Under the pieces are notes generated by a model, which was not told the DNA's origin, ran no database searches, and worked only from the letters and a program-made list of their open reading frames with translations. From Candidatus Melainabacteria bacterium (GTDB lineage: Bacteria > Cyanobacteriota > Vampirovibrionia > Obscuribacterales > Obscuribacteraceae), in contig RXJR01000011.1 of assembly GCA_003963305.1 (NCBI GenBank), forward strand, positions 79,152 to 143,151: a stretch of DNA of 64,000 nucleotides, written 5' to 3'. Positions 1 through 9,551 of the stretch are shown here, piece after piece. The first letter of the stretch is position 1. Each line of letters starts with the position of its first letter. Made by a program: the position numbers and the translations under genes.

Positions 1-171
1 GGCGCCATACTGGCCCAGCAATCTTTTCCGCGCTTGCCGGAAGACACGCTCGAAACTTTCAAGGCTCGCGGTCTGGCCGTCGAGCACGCACTTTATCCTT
101 CCGTGCTCAGAGATATTTCCAACAACGGTATCAAAATAGACAATTTTGTCAGGGAGTCAATCGAGACATGA
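1..171 (+). CDS. purN: Phosphoribosylglycinamide formyltransferase, C-terminal end (partial)
   Basis: This is the last 56 codons of a gene that begins left of the window; the frame is open from base 1 to a TGA at 169-171. The visible residues (GAILAQQ, then LPEDT, then AVEHALYPSVLR) match the C-terminal tail of PurN, the folate-dependent enzyme that formylates GAR to FGAR in purine synthesis. The stop overlaps the purL start (ATGA), so the two are probably translationally coupled. Identification rests on a short tail and on the neighbouring pur genes; I am fairly sure. Confidence 0.8.
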   Translation, partial: GAILAQQSFPRLPEDTLETFKARGLAVEHALYPSVLRDISNNGIKIDNFVRESIET

Positions 172-3100
172 GTCAGACACAGGGTACCGCCCAAACTGCA
201 AACAGTTCAGCGAAAGCCGACAAGACCCTGTTGTGGTGCCTGTCAGTTATTCCTAAAACTGACTATTCATCTTTTCCACAATATTGGGTGCGTATTCCAG
301 AGTCGTACAAAGACCAGCAAGACGAGCTGGTAAGCGCCCTGCGCGAAGTGCTCATCGATCCGCTGCAAGAAGAGTTGTGGGTAGCAAAACCAGAGGAAAG
401 AAACGCCTGGGTTGCTCAGTGGAACAAGAGCGGTTACAGATGGTGGGCGGAGAAGCAGTTTCTGCCGGGTGTTACCGACAACCTGGCTCACACAGTTCAA
501 GAAGCCCTGGAATTAAAGAAGTTTCCCGGGGTGATGGTTGCTTCTGGAGCTGGATATATCTTCCGCGACCGATTGATGAGCGCAGATGACGCGGCTAACT
601 TACGCAGAACACTGACGATGCACAAAATCTATAGCGATGTTGAGGCTGTGGAGAAAGAGAGCCGTTACACGATCTATCACCCACTGGCTGACCTCTTTAA
701 GGTGCACGATCTCTCAGCCGATTGTGCAGACGAATTCTTGAACTTTCCCAACGTGCACTTGCCGGAGCCACCGCCTACAGTGCCGGTAGATCTGGAACTT
801 GATGATGCCGGGCTCGAAAAACTGAGCAAAGATCGGCTGCTGGCGTTGACGCTACATGAGATGCGCACGATCAGAAATTATTTCCGCCAGAAACAAGTAC
901 AGAAGCTCAGATCAAGCCGCGGATTGCCGAGCAGCCCTACTGATGTCGAGCTGGAAGTTCTCGCTCAAACATGGTCTGAGCACTGCAAACACAAAATCTT
1001 CAACGCCACCATCTCGCACATAGATTTCGGCTCAGGCAGCCGCAACAAAGTAGTGGTGAAGAGCCTCTACAAAACCTACATTCAAGGTCCGACCAAAGAG
1101 CTGATGGCATCACGAAAAGATCTGCTGTCGGTCTTCAAAGACAACAGCGGCGTGGTGAAGTGGAACGACGAATTCGCCGTTTGTTTCAAGGTTGAAACGC
1201 ACAATTCGCCGTCGGCGCTCGAACCTTATGGCGGCGCCTTGACAGGCATTCTCGGCGTCAATCGCGACATTCTCGGCACCGGTCTTGGTGCAAAACCGAT
1301 ATTCAATACAGACATCTTCTGTTTTGCTTACCCGTCATCCGACCTGCCCGTGCGTCCCAAACTGCTGCCGGCGAAAGCGATCATGGACGGAGTGCGCAAA
1401 GGCGTAGAAGATGGCGGCAACAAGAGCGGCATTCCAACGGTGAACGGGGCAATCTTTTTCCATCCCGGTTATCGAGCCAAGCCGCTCGTATTCTGTGGCA
1501 CCGGCGGGGTCTTGCCGCTCGACGTACACGGTCAATGTGGTTACGAAAAACATACAAAGGTCGGTGACACAATTGTCATGGTCGGCGGACGGGTCGGCAA
1601 AGACGGCATCCACGGCGCCACCTTCTCCTCCGAGTCGCTGCATGAAGGTTCACCGATGTCAGCGGTACAGATAGGTGATCCGTTCACGCAGAAGCGAGTG
1701 CTCGACTTCATCATCGAAGCCCGCGATCAGGGATTAATCACAGGCATAACCGACAACGGCGCCGGTGGACTCTCTTCTTCAGTAGGCGAGATGGCGCAAA
1801 TAACTAATGGCGCCTCAATCGAGCTCGACCAAATTCCAACCAAGTACCCGGGCTTAGCTGACTGGGAGTTGGTTGTATCCGAGTCGCAAGAGCGCATGAC
1901 CCTCTCCACTACGTCGCTTGAGAAACTGCAAGCACTGGCGGAAAAACATCATGTCGAAGCAACTGCAATAGGCACGTTCCACGACAAAGGCTACTTCGAA
2001 GTGACCCGAGGCGGTCAACCAGTGGCTCTGCTCGACCTGGAATTTCTGCACGACGGGCTGCCACCACTCGAACTGGAAGCGGAGTGGCGACCATCCCAAA
2101 TCACGATGACATCAGGCACGGTGCCAGCCGACCTGGGCAAATACCTGCTGTGCTTACTGTCGCATCCAAACATATCGAGCCGAGAGCATGTGATTCGCCA
2201 GTACGATCATGAAGTGCAGGGTATGAGCGTGATCAAGCCATTGATGGGCGAAAGACAGCAGGCTCCCTGCGACGCAGCCGTGATCATTCCAATTTATGGC
2301 GAATCGACGGGGCTTGCAGTCTCGAACGGTCTGAGCCCGCGGCTCAGCCATCACGACGCTCATCTGATGGCGATTTGTGCCGTTGACGAAGCGATAAGAA
2401 ATATGGTCTGTGTCGGAGCCGACCCAGAAACGATTACATTGCTGGACAACTTCTGCTGGCCCGACCCGGTCGACGGTCCGAAAAACAGTCAGGGTAAATT
2501 GCTCCTGGCTATGCTGGTACGAGCCTGTCAGGGACTGGCTGAAGCAGTGCGTGCATACAAAGCACCGCTTATTTCAGGTAAGGACAGCATGAAAAATGAC
2601 TTTGACGACGGTGTGGTCAGACTTTCGATTCCGCCCACACTGCTCATCTCCGGCATGGCACGTGTGCCTGATGTGAGCAAGTGCGTCTCTATGGATTTCA
2701 AACAGCCGGGCGACCTGATCTACTTGCTCCGCGCTGGTAAGCCAGGTCTGGCAGGCAGCCATTACGAAGAGATGCTCGGCTGGCAGTCGGCTTTGATACC
2801 ACAAATAGATCTGACAAAAGCAGCAAAAATGTATCGCCAGTTCTATCAAGCAATTGAAAAAGGTCTGGTCAATTCTGCCCACGATCTTTCGGAAGGCGGG
2901 CTTGCAGTAGCGGTTTCCGAATGCATAATCGGCGGCGGCAAAGGCGCAAAGATAGACCTCACTCATCTTGCTGAAAGCGAGAAGAAGCATGGTGCAGCAT
3001 CTCCGTTCCCATTCAGCACCGAGAAAGTGCTGAGCCGCATCGATACTATATTGTTCGCCGAAGGACCGGCCCAGTTGCTGGTCAGCGTTGACCCGTCACA

Positions 3101-3263
3101 AAAATCGGAATGGGAAAAGCTCTGGAAAGACTTCGACTGCCATGAGATCGGAGTGGTCGCGGACAAGCCTCGACTGACCGTGTGGGAAGGCGAAAAGACC
3201 GTCATCGACGTTGCTCTGATAGATCTGGAGCGCGCCTGGCGAACGGCTTTACCGTTTGATTAG
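168..3263 (+). CDS. purL: Phosphoribosylformylglycinamidine synthase, large synthetase subunit
   Basis: PurL converts FGAR to FGAM using ATP and ammonia. The protein has 1031 residues, longer than the small PurL (about 740) and shorter than the one-piece enzyme (about 1250-1300) that carries its own glutaminase. The N-terminal ~150 residues look PurS-like (FLPGVTDN about residue 103), followed by two AIRS-type halves; KVETHNSPSALEPYGGA and LISGKDSMK are characteristic PurL motifs. No glutaminase domain is present; it is supplied by purQ next door. The start overlaps the purN stop as ATGA. The sequence thus shows a long PurL with a built-in PurS-like domain but a separate glutaminase. Confidence 0.95.
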   Translation: MSQTQGTAQTANSSAKADKTLLWCLSVIPKTDYSSFPQYWVRIPESYKDQQDELVSALREVLIDPLQEELWVAKPEERNAWVAQWNKSGYRWWAEKQFLPGVTDNLAHTVQEALELKKFPGVMVASGAGYIFRDRLMSADDAANLRRTLTMHKIYSDVEAVEKESRYTIYHPLADLFKVHDLSADCADEFLNFPNVHLPEPPPTVPVDLELDDAGLEKLSKDRLLALTLHEMRTIRNYFRQKQVQKLRSSRGLPSSPTDVELEVLAQTWSEHCKHKIFNATISHIDFGSGSRNKVVVKSLYKTYIQGPTKELMASRKDLLSVFKDNSGVVKWNDEFAVCFKVETHNSPSALEPYGGALTGILGVNRDILGTGLGAKPIFNTDIFCFAYPSSDLPVRPKLLPAKAIMDGVRKGVEDGGNKSGIPTVNGAIFFHPGYRAKPLVFCGTGGVLPLDVHGQCGYEKHTKVGDTIVMVGGRVGKDGIHGATFSSESLHEGSPMSAVQIGDPFTQKRVLDFIIEARDQGLITGITDNGAGGLSSSVGEMAQITNGASIELDQIPTKYPGLADWELVVSESQERMTLSTTSLEKLQALAEKHHVEATAIGTFHDKGYFEVTRGGQPVALLDLEFLHDGLPPLELEAEWRPSQITMTSGTVPADLGKYLLCLLSHPNISSREHVIRQYDHEVQGMSVIKPLMGERQQAPCDAAVIIPIYGESTGLAVSNGLSPRLSHHDAHLMAICAVDEAIRNMVCVGADPETITLLDNFCWPDPVDGPKNSQGKLLLAMLVRACQGLAEAVRAYKAPLISGKDSMKNDFDDGVVRLSIPPTLLISGMARVPDVSKCVSMDFKQPGDLIYLLRAGKPGLAGSHYEEMLGWQSALIPQIDLTKAAKMYRQFYQAIEKGLVNSAHDLSEGGLAVAVSECIIGGGKGAKIDLTHLAESEKKHGAASPFPFSTEKVLSRIDTILFAEGPAQLLVSVDPSQKSEWEKLWKDFDCHEIGVVADKPRLTVWEGEKTVIDVALIDLERAWRTALPFD

Positions 3264-3274
3264 TGGGGGAAATC

Positions 3275-4066
3275 GTGCACAAACCTGAAGCGATTGTTTT
3301 ATGCGGTGATGGTATCAATTGTGATGCCGAAACGAGCTGGGCGCTCAACCTGTCTGGCTTCGAACCCAGACCCATGCACGTTTCAGACCTACTGGAAAAC
3401 GCCGCCGTGCTTCAAGAAGCGCAGATGCTTGTGATACCGGGCGGCTTCTCGTATGGTGATGAGATCGCCAGCGGCAAAATCCTGGCCATCAAGCTCAAAG
3501 AAAGATTGCGCGATGCGCTCTACACCTATATTGAAGACGGAAAACTCGTTCTGGGAATCTGCAATGGCTTCCAGGTTCTGGTGCAGCTCGGGCTGCTTCC
3601 TTTTTCAGGAGAGAACGACCCGCGCATCGTCAGTCTCGTACGCAACACACAAATGAAGTTCATCAATCGCTGGGTCAAGCTGCAAGTCTTCCCAGACGTA
3701 AACAGCAGGTTTTTCACATCGCTTCGAGAGATAGAGCTGCCGATTCGTCACGGCGAAGGTCGACTGGCTCTGGAGACTGTCGACGGTGGTTCGACCGAAT
3801 CAACCGAATTGACAGTGAAGCGGCTGGCACCGTTGCGATACACAGAGGAAGTGAACGGCAGTTTCGACCGCATCGCGGCGCTGACCAACCCGGCAGGCAA
3901 TGTACTCGGGTTGATGCCGCACCCTGAAGCGTTTGTGCGCTGGACACAGAACCCGGCATGGACAAACCGCCAGGTGGCAATCAAACGATTCGAACGCGCC
4001 AACTCGATTGCCGAGATTCCGCATGGTTTAGCGATTTTTTCCAACGCGGCAGCATCGCTGAACTGA
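3275..4066 (+). CDS. purQ: FGAM synthase, glutaminase subunit
   Basis: PurQ is the class I glutamine amidotransferase that feeds ammonia to PurL. The nucleophile motif LGICNGFQ is visible near residue 96, and MPHPE near the C-terminus supplies the His and Glu of the triad. GGFSYGDE is another typical PurQ signature. I prefer the GTG at 3275, which has GGGGGA just upstream; a GTG at 3263 that overlaps the purL stop is the alternative and would add four residues. Length of about 263 residues fits the longer PurQ forms. The near-contact with purL suggests matched production of the two subunits. Confidence 0.93.
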   Translation: MHKPEAIVLCGDGINCDAETSWALNLSGFEPRPMHVSDLLENAAVLQEAQMLVIPGGFSYGDEIASGKILAIKLKERLRDALYTYIEDGKLVLGICNGFQVLVQLGLLPFSGENDPRIVSLVRNTQMKFINRWVKLQVFPDVNSRFFTSLREIELPIRHGEGRLALETVDGGSTESTELTVKRLAPLRYTEEVNGSFDRIAALTNPAGNVLGLMPHPEAFVRWTQNPAWTNRQVAIKRFERANSIAEIPHGLAIFSNAAASLN

Positions 4067-4080
4067 TTGAAGGAGAGCAC

Positions 4081-5073
4081 ATGGAAAACACATACGCAGC
4101 GGCGGGAGTAGACGTATTAAAGGCGGAAGCGTTTGTCGGACGCCTGAAGAAAATCTCTCGGCGGCCAGGGCATGAAAAGCTCTGGGCAGGCGCAGGCGGT
4201 TACGCTTCTGTAGTGCCAATCTCAGACTCGCAAGCAGTCGCACTCACCACAGATGGTGTCGGTACCAAACTGCTTCTGGCAGTTGAGCTGGACAAACTGG
4301 ACACAATCGGTATCGATCTCGTCGCCATGTGCGCTAACGACCTGATCTGCGTTGGTGCTCCACCAGTTTCTTTTCTTGATTATTACGCCACTTCAAAATT
4401 GGTAGACTCTTACGCAGACGATATCATCAAAGGCATCGCTGACGGCTGCGATCAAGCAGGAATGCTGCTTGTGGGCGGAGAAACAGCCGAAGTGCCCGAC
4501 CTCTATCAAGACAAACATTTCGACCTGGCCGGTTTTGCCATGGGTCTGGTCAATAAGAAAGACTTGATCACGGGCAAAGATATTGCCCCCGGCGACGTCA
4601 TTATCGGAGTGGCATCGAGCGGAATTCATTCCAACGGCTTTTCACTGGCTCGTAAAGTCGTGCCAAAGTCAAAGTGGGAAGAACTTCTGGCACCAACACT
4701 GATTTATGTAAAACCGGTTGTTGATTTGTTCGGCAAGTCCGAAATCAAACTGAAAGGACTGGCTCACATCACAGGTGGTGGCTGGCGCAATCTCTTCAGA
4801 CTGAAAGAAGGAGTTGGCTTCAGCATCGACAACCCGCTGCCTGAGCCTGCTATTTACGCTGAATTGAGAAAGCACGTTGCTCAAGAAGAACTGTTCAAGA
4901 CGTTCAACATGGGCATGGGTCTGGCAGTCATAGTCGATAAATCACAGGCCGCGCCTGTCATAGAAACCTTTACGAAACACAACTTTAAAGCACAGCTGGT
5001 TGGACAAGTCACCGATCAAGGTGACAAGCTTAGTGTCGAATGCAACGGCACTAAATTCGCAATTGCGAACTAA
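4081..5073 (+). CDS. purM: Phosphoribosylformylglycinamidine cyclo-ligase (AIR synthetase)
   Basis: PurM closes the imidazole ring, turning FGAM into AIR with ATP. The 330-residue length matches the family. Typical segments are present: TTDGVGTKLLLA (ATP/phosphate region), MCANDL, GGETAEVPD and ASSGIHSNGFSLARKV. The frame is open further upstream into purQ, but the ATG at 4081 is preceded by AGGAGA at good spacing, 14 bases after the purQ stop, and is clearly the start. It is the fourth gene of the pur run and probably cotranscribed. Confidence 0.95.
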   Translation: MENTYAAAGVDVLKAEAFVGRLKKISRRPGHEKLWAGAGGYASVVPISDSQAVALTTDGVGTKLLLAVELDKLDTIGIDLVAMCANDLICVGAPPVSFLDYYATSKLVDSYADDIIKGIADGCDQAGMLLVGGETAEVPDLYQDKHFDLAGFAMGLVNKKDLITGKDIAPGDVIIGVASSGIHSNGFSLARKVVPKSKWEELLAPTLIYVKPVVDLFGKSEIKLKGLAHITGGGWRNLFRLKEGVGFSIDNPLPEPAIYAELRKHVAQEELFKTFNMGMGLAVIVDKSQAAPVIETFTKHNFKAQLVGQVTDQGDKLSVECNGTKFAIAN

Positions 5074-5097
5074 CGAATACTCACTCAGGAGATGACG

Positions 5098-6696
5098 ATG
5101 CGTACAATTTTGGTCAGTGTCTGGGATAAGACAGGCTTGGAACAGTTTCTCAAAGGTGTTCAAGAACACGGTGAGCTGAGGCTAATAGGCACACGCAGCA
5201 CTTCGAAATTTCTGGAAGAAAAAGGGTTCAAGTGCGAAGCAGTGGAAGAGTTGACTAAGTTTCCAGAGATTCTCGACGGCAGAGTCAAGACCCTGCACCC
5301 CAAGGTTTTTGCCGGAATTCTTTCCAGACCATCAAAAGAGGATCGTGCCAGCTTAAGTGAACATGGCATCAGTGAGATCGACATGGTGATTGTCAATCTT
5401 TATCCATTCGAAGAGAAACTGAAACAAGATCTGACCGAGTCCGAGATGATTGAGCATATCGATATCGGCGGAGTCAGCCTGATCAGGGCAGCTGCTAAGA
5501 ACTACTCACGAGTGACGATCGCCTGCAACCCTGAGCAATACGACGAAATTCTGCAGGAGATGGCGGCCGAGAAGGGCGACCTGAGCCACACATTCAGACG
5601 ACAGCTGGCGCAGCAAGCCTTCAAACGCACCTCTGAATACGACACGACTATCGCCAACTACTTCGCATCAAGTCAGGGCGTAGCCGACTCTATTTCTGCG
5701 GTGGCAGCCGGAGCCGGCGGCGATTTGCCGGAAGCGGTCGATATCAAACTCTCCCAGTTCCAACAACTGCGCTACGGAGAAAACCCACATCAAGCCGCTG
5801 TCTGGTACTCAGATGGTCGTTTCTCAGGCACAACCGAAAGCAAAGACGCCTTCCCTCCATTCACCCAGCTGCAGGGCAAAGAACTGTCCTCAAACAACAT
5901 CACAGACACTTATTGCCTGGTCAGAATTCTGCGTGATATCGGCTCTCCCGCGGCTTGTATCATCAAGCACAACAACCCCTGCGGCGTAGCTGTAGGCAAG
6001 GATCTTCTCGACGCCTACAACAAAGCTTACGAAACAGATCCAATGGCTGCATTTGGTGGCATATTCGGTTTCACCGAAACAGTGACCAAAGAGTTGGCAG
6101 AAAAGATTACTGAGGGATTTGTAGAGATCGTAGCCGCTCCTGATTTCGACGACGAAGCGCTCAAAGTATTCAAAGCCAAGAAAAATGTTCGCGTTCTGAA
6201 GTTGCGCTCAGCCCTTCTATTACCGACCGAAACGACTTCATGGCATTTGAGAGATTTGCAAGATTTCGGCTGGATCATCGAGAAAGACGTAGAGCCGCCG
6301 GTGCAGCTTGCGCAATTCCAATGTGTCAGTGGTGGCAAACTGCAAAACGAGCACATCGTTGATGCTGCGTTCGCCTGGGCAGTGGTTAAGCATTTAACCA
6401 GCAATGCCATCTTCGTTGTGAAAGACGGTCAGTCGCTCGGTTTCGGCATCGGTCAAACCAGCCGCATCGCCAGCGTCAACATTGCGCTCACACAAGCAGG
6501 AGACAAGGCGAAGGGAGCGATCATGGCTAGCGATGCCTTCTTCCCTGCTACGGACAACATCGAAGCGGCAGCGAAAGCCGGCATCAGCGTCATTGTTCAG
6601 CCTGGTGGAAGTGTCAAAGACAAAGACGTCATTGCCGCCTGCGAAGAGGCTGGAATCACGATGCTCTTCACCGGACAGCGCTGCTTCAAGCACTAA
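5098..6696 (+). CDS. purH: Bifunctional AICAR transformylase / IMP cyclohydrolase
   Basis: PurH carries out the last two steps to IMP: formylation of AICAR and ring closure. The N-terminal ~190 residues are the MGS-like cyclohydrolase domain (start MRTILVSVWDKTGLE, then TLHPKVFAGIL); the rest is the transformylase, with the KHNNPCG motif and a C-terminal GQTSRI segment. I chose ATG 5098 over ATG 5092 because AGGAG at 5087-5091 touches the first one and is correctly spaced for the second. At 532 residues it has the usual length. It ends just before a strong terminator and so probably closes the first purine transcript. Confidence 0.95.
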   Translation: MRTILVSVWDKTGLEQFLKGVQEHGELRLIGTRSTSKFLEEKGFKCEAVEELTKFPEILDGRVKTLHPKVFAGILSRPSKEDRASLSEHGISEIDMVIVNLYPFEEKLKQDLTESEMIEHIDIGGVSLIRAAAKNYSRVTIACNPEQYDEILQEMAAEKGDLSHTFRRQLAQQAFKRTSEYDTTIANYFASSQGVADSISAVAAGAGGDLPEAVDIKLSQFQQLRYGENPHQAAVWYSDGRFSGTTESKDAFPPFTQLQGKELSSNNITDTYCLVRILRDIGSPAACIIKHNNPCGVAVGKDLLDAYNKAYETDPMAAFGGIFGFTETVTKELAEKITEGFVEIVAAPDFDDEALKVFKAKKNVRVLKLRSALLLPTETTSWHLRDLQDFGWIIEKDVEPPVQLAQFQCVSGGKLQNEHIVDAAFAWAVVKHLTSNAIFVVKDGQSLGFGIGQTSRIASVNIALTQAGDKAKGAIMASDAFFPATDNIEAAAKAGISVIVQPGGSVKDKDVIAACEEAGITMLFTGQRCFKH

Positions 6697-6753
6697 AGCT
6701 GGCAGGAGACGGCGTTGTTTCGAGCATTGAAATCTGCAGGAAACGGCGTTGCA

Positions 6754-6784
6754 AGCGTGAATCAGGAGCTGATTCACGCTTTTT
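6754..6784 (+). terminator. Rho-independent terminator after purH
   Basis: An 11-bp perfect stem (AGCGTGAATCA at 6754-6764 and its complement at 6770-6780) has a 5-base loop and runs into a T tract. It separates the purN-H run from purE-purK. Just upstream, GCAGGAGACGGCGTTG and GCAGGAAACGGCGTTG form a near-identical direct repeat about 36 bases apart (about 6702-6752), whose role I cannot tell. Confidence 0.85.
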
Positions 6785-6835
6785 CCAGCTTCACACAAAT
6801 GCGCACGCATTTCCAATTCACCACGGGAGCACAAT

Positions 6836-7357
6836 ATGAGTAAACCAGTCGTCGGCATCATAATGGGCAGCGAATCTGACTACGAGACGCTGCAATTTGC
6901 CGAGGAGGTTCTGACAAACTTTTCCGTGCCGTATGAGATATCTGTTACGAGCGCCCACAGAACTCCGCACGTCATGTACGAATACGCAACCAGCGCAGTC
7001 TCACGCGGGCTGAAAGTTATCATTGCCGCTGCCGGAGGCGCCGCACACCTGCCCGGTATGGTCTCGGCGCTGACCACGCTGCCGGTGCTCGGAGTGCCTA
7101 TCCAATCCAAAGCACTAAATGGGCTCGACAGCTTGCTTTCCATCGTTCAGATGCCGGCCGGAATTCCCACCGCGACATTTGCCATCGGCACCAGCGGTGC
7201 CACCAATGCCGCACTGTTCGCAGTGCAACTACTGGCCGTGGAAGATAAAGTGCTGAGCGGAAAATTGGAAGTCTATCGAAAACAAAGGGCGGATGCCGCT
7301 CTTGCAGGCAACTCCAAAGTTCAAGCCAAACTAACGAAAGGCGCTGATTTCAAATGA
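6836..7357 (+). CDS. purE: N5-carboxyaminoimidazole ribonucleotide mutase
   Basis: PurE moves the carboxyl group of N5-CAIR to give CAIR, acting with PurK. The 173-residue protein is a class I PurE: GIIMGSESDYET at the N-terminus, the active-site TSAHRTPH at about 39-46, and GGAAHLPGM. The start has GGGAGC upstream. The stop overlaps the purK start as ATGA, so the two genes are translationally coupled. A terminator upstream suggests that purE-purK has its own promoter in the 6785-6835 stretch, although I see no clear one. Confidence 0.95.
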   Translation: MSKPVVGIIMGSESDYETLQFAEEVLTNFSVPYEISVTSAHRTPHVMYEYATSAVSRGLKVIIAAAGGAAHLPGMVSALTTLPVLGVPIQSKALNGLDSLLSIVQMPAGIPTATFAIGTSGATNAALFAVQLLAVEDKVLSGKLEVYRKQRADAALAGNSKVQAKLTKGADFK

Positions 7358-8544
7358 AGCATATCGGAGTGCTGGGAGGTGGGCAGCTGGGCATGTTGCT
7401 CACCGAGAGCATTTATCGACACGGCGGCAGAGTCTCCATCTATGACCCGGACGCTCTGGCTCCGGCAAGCAGACAGGTCTCCGCCGGACACTATTTCAAC
7501 AAGCAGTGGACAGATATAGAGGCGCTGGGAGAATTTTTCAACAGTGTAGATGCCGCCACTTATGAATTTGAAAACGTGGAAAGCACGGAACTTTATCAGT
7601 TCGAAAAAGTAAAACCGATTCATCCATCCGTCAGTGTCTTGTATACAACCCAAGACAGAATTCGCGAGAAAGAGTTTCTGCGTGAGCACAGTTTGCCTCA
7701 TGCCTCATTTCGCTCAATCACTAATTTAGACACACTGGCTAAGACAGTTGCGGAGTTTGGCTTTCCCTCCATCTTGAAGAGCAGCAGAGGCGGCTACGAC
7801 GGCAAGGGACAATTTTTTCTTGCCAACGAAACAGACTTGAACAATGCCCTCGAAGCCCTTGAATCACATAAAGGCAACTACCGCGGCGTGCTTGAAGAAG
7901 CTCTTTCAATCGAGCTCGAGGTCAGTTGTATCGTGGCACGTTCGCCTCAGGGAGAAGAGATAGTATTTCCTGTTTTTGAGAACATGCACAGGAATCACAT
8001 TCTAGACTTCACGATTTTTCCCGCGCGCGTTCCTGCTGCTGTGGAATCAAAAGTACGTGAAATCGCCCTCGACGCCGCCCGCAAACTTGGTGTCTACGGA
8101 TTGCTCACAAGCGAGTTTTTTATCACGAAGACGCGAGCCAGACACGGCAATGGAGCCGAATGTGGCGACTGGCAAATCTACATGAACGAGTTTGCTCCTC
8201 GCCCGCACAACTCAGGGCACGTGACAAGAATTGCGTGCACACTCAGTCAATTCGACGCGCTAGCACGAGTGATGCTCGATATTCCGCTATCCGAGCCAAA
8301 AATCATTGCCCCCGGAAGTTTTTGCATGGGCAATTTGCTTGGTGACGTATGGCTGGCGCAAGGACGGAAAGAACTGGATGTGAGCGCCCTGGCCAGGCAT
8401 CCGCAAGTGATCGATCTAGTCTTGTACGGAAAGCACGAAGCTCGCGCCGGTCGAAAGATGGGACACTTTGTCACGTACGCCGAAAACGCCGATGCGGCTC
8501 TAAGCGCAGCTCGCGCCTTTCGCGAAAGCCTGCTCACTCCCTAA
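7354..8544 (+). CDS. purK: 5-(carboxyamino)imidazole ribonucleotide synthase (ATP-grasp)
   Basis: PurK uses ATP and bicarbonate to carboxylate AIR to N5-CAIR. The protein starts with a pre-ATP-grasp fold (GVLGGGQLGMLL, then YDPDALAPASRQ) and continues with the ATP-grasp domain (PSILKSSRGGYDGKGQ at about 145-160, NEFAPRPHNSGH at about 277-288). At 396 residues it is normal length. The ATGA overlap with purE couples the pair. With the other genes here, only purD, purF, purC and purB of the main route are missing from the window. Confidence 0.95.
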   Translation: MKHIGVLGGGQLGMLLTESIYRHGGRVSIYDPDALAPASRQVSAGHYFNKQWTDIEALGEFFNSVDAATYEFENVESTELYQFEKVKPIHPSVSVLYTTQDRIREKEFLREHSLPHASFRSITNLDTLAKTVAEFGFPSILKSSRGGYDGKGQFFLANETDLNNALEALESHKGNYRGVLEEALSIELEVSCIVARSPQGEEIVFPVFENMHRNHILDFTIFPARVPAAVESKVREIALDAARKLGVYGLLTSEFFITKTRARHGNGAECGDWQIYMNEFAPRPHNSGHVTRIACTLSQFDALARVMLDIPLSEPKIIAPGSFCMGNLLGDVWLAQGRKELDVSALARHPQVIDLVLYGKHEARAGRKMGHFVTYAENADAALSAARAFRESLLTP

Positions 8545-8546
8545 CT

Positions 8547-8700
8547 AATGGACCGCCCGCGTCCCGCGGGCTTCGCGTAATGGAGCGCCCGCGTCCCGCG
8601 GGCACGTGTAATGGACCGCCCGCGTCCCGCGGGCACGTGTTATGGACCGCCCGCGTCCCGCGGGCACGTGTTATGGAGCGCCCGCGTCCCGCGGGCTTTC
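8547..8700. repeat. Five tandem 31-bp GC-rich palindromic repeats
   Basis: Five units start at 8547, 8578, 8609, 8640 and 8671, an exact 31-base period. Each unit begins T(A/T)ATGGA(C/G)CG and contains the self-complementary core GCCCGCG-TCC-CGCGGGC, so every copy can fold as a short hairpin. Units differ at only a few positions (ACGTGT or TTCGCG at the junctions). There are no unique spacers, so it is not CRISPR. It sits between the 3' ends of purK and the convergent gene at 8728-9276, where it could act as a bidirectional terminator or transcription boundary. That role is inference. Confidence 0.9.
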
Positions 8701-8727
8701 AAAAGGGTTGAATAATCCTTCCCATCT

Positions 8728-9276
8728 CTAGTGAGGAGGAATAATCGTCGGGCACTCTTTAGACTTGCCGCACGCATCGGCGTGACTGGGCGCAAAGGTA
8801 GAACCAAATTCTTCTGCCGGAATGAAGACACGCTCGCGCTCATAAGCAGCTGCTTCTGTGTTCGTCCAACCGTCATACGGGAAGTCTGCGCTCTTATGAC
8901 GACGATACCAGATGTACACACCTTCAGGCTTCCACACCACCACTACAGGCAGTGGCATACCGTCAGCGTATTTCTCATGAAATTCCTTCAGCATCGACTT
9001 GTTCATTTTGATTGTCATCGCTGTCGGAAACACCTTCAACTCATGGTCTTTGAACATGTCGATAATTTCGGGCGTCGCCTTGTCAACTGCAACAAGTACG
9101 TTCGTTCCCTGTCTGCACCATGGCAGCTTCTTCAAGAATTCCAAGAACTGCTCTGTAGTAATCGCCGTGCCTTCAGCTTCAGTCATCTTTAAGGTCCACC
9201 CGTGTCTAAGAATTCCGTGGGACAGGTTTACTAGTTTAGCCGGTCCATCAGATATATTCAAAGCACCTGACTGCAC
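8728..9276 (-). CDS. Hypothetical protein, up to 182 residues
   Basis: I do not recognise this protein. It is soluble-looking, with WCRQGTNVLVAVDKATPE in the first third, a middle segment VFPTAMTIKMNKSML, and a C-terminal part rich in aromatic and charged residues (VYIWYRRHKSADFPYDGW). The start is uncertain: the ATG at 9276 gives 182 residues, while the ATG at 9186 (MTEAEGTA) gives 152 and has only a weak ribosome site. It is convergent with purK, with the 31-bp repeat array between the two stops. Confidence 0.6.
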   Translation of the reverse strand: MQSGALNISDGPAKLVNLSHGILRHGWTLKMTEAEGTAITTEQFLEFLKKLPWCRQGTNVLVAVDKATPEIIDMFKDHELKVFPTAMTIKMNKSMLKEFHEKYADGMPLPVVVVWKPEGVYIWYRRHKSADFPYDGWTNTEAAAYERERVFIPAEEFGSTFAPSHADACGKSKECPTIIPPH

Positions 9277-9551
9277 TGCTTATTGGCAAGTCAACCGTGC
9301 GCCACAACTCCCGTATATTCGGAAGAACACCGCGGCGCATACATACGTCTGTTGTGGACACCTGATGACGGCCAAAACAGTTTCTGCATCGTGAAACTGG
9401 GAATTGTTTGAAAGGTAAAGACCGTGCCATTTTCAAAAACAGATTCTCTGAATCCGCGAATCAACTTGACTTCTCATCAATATTCGGCAACTTTGCAACT
9501 AAAACCTCATCTAAAGCTCGATAATGGACTTGGCAGTCGAGGAGCGGCAAG

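Noticed and set aside
8547-8700. CRISPR-like regular array
   Set aside because: The period is constant but the whole 31-bp unit repeats; there are no unique spacers and no cas genes.
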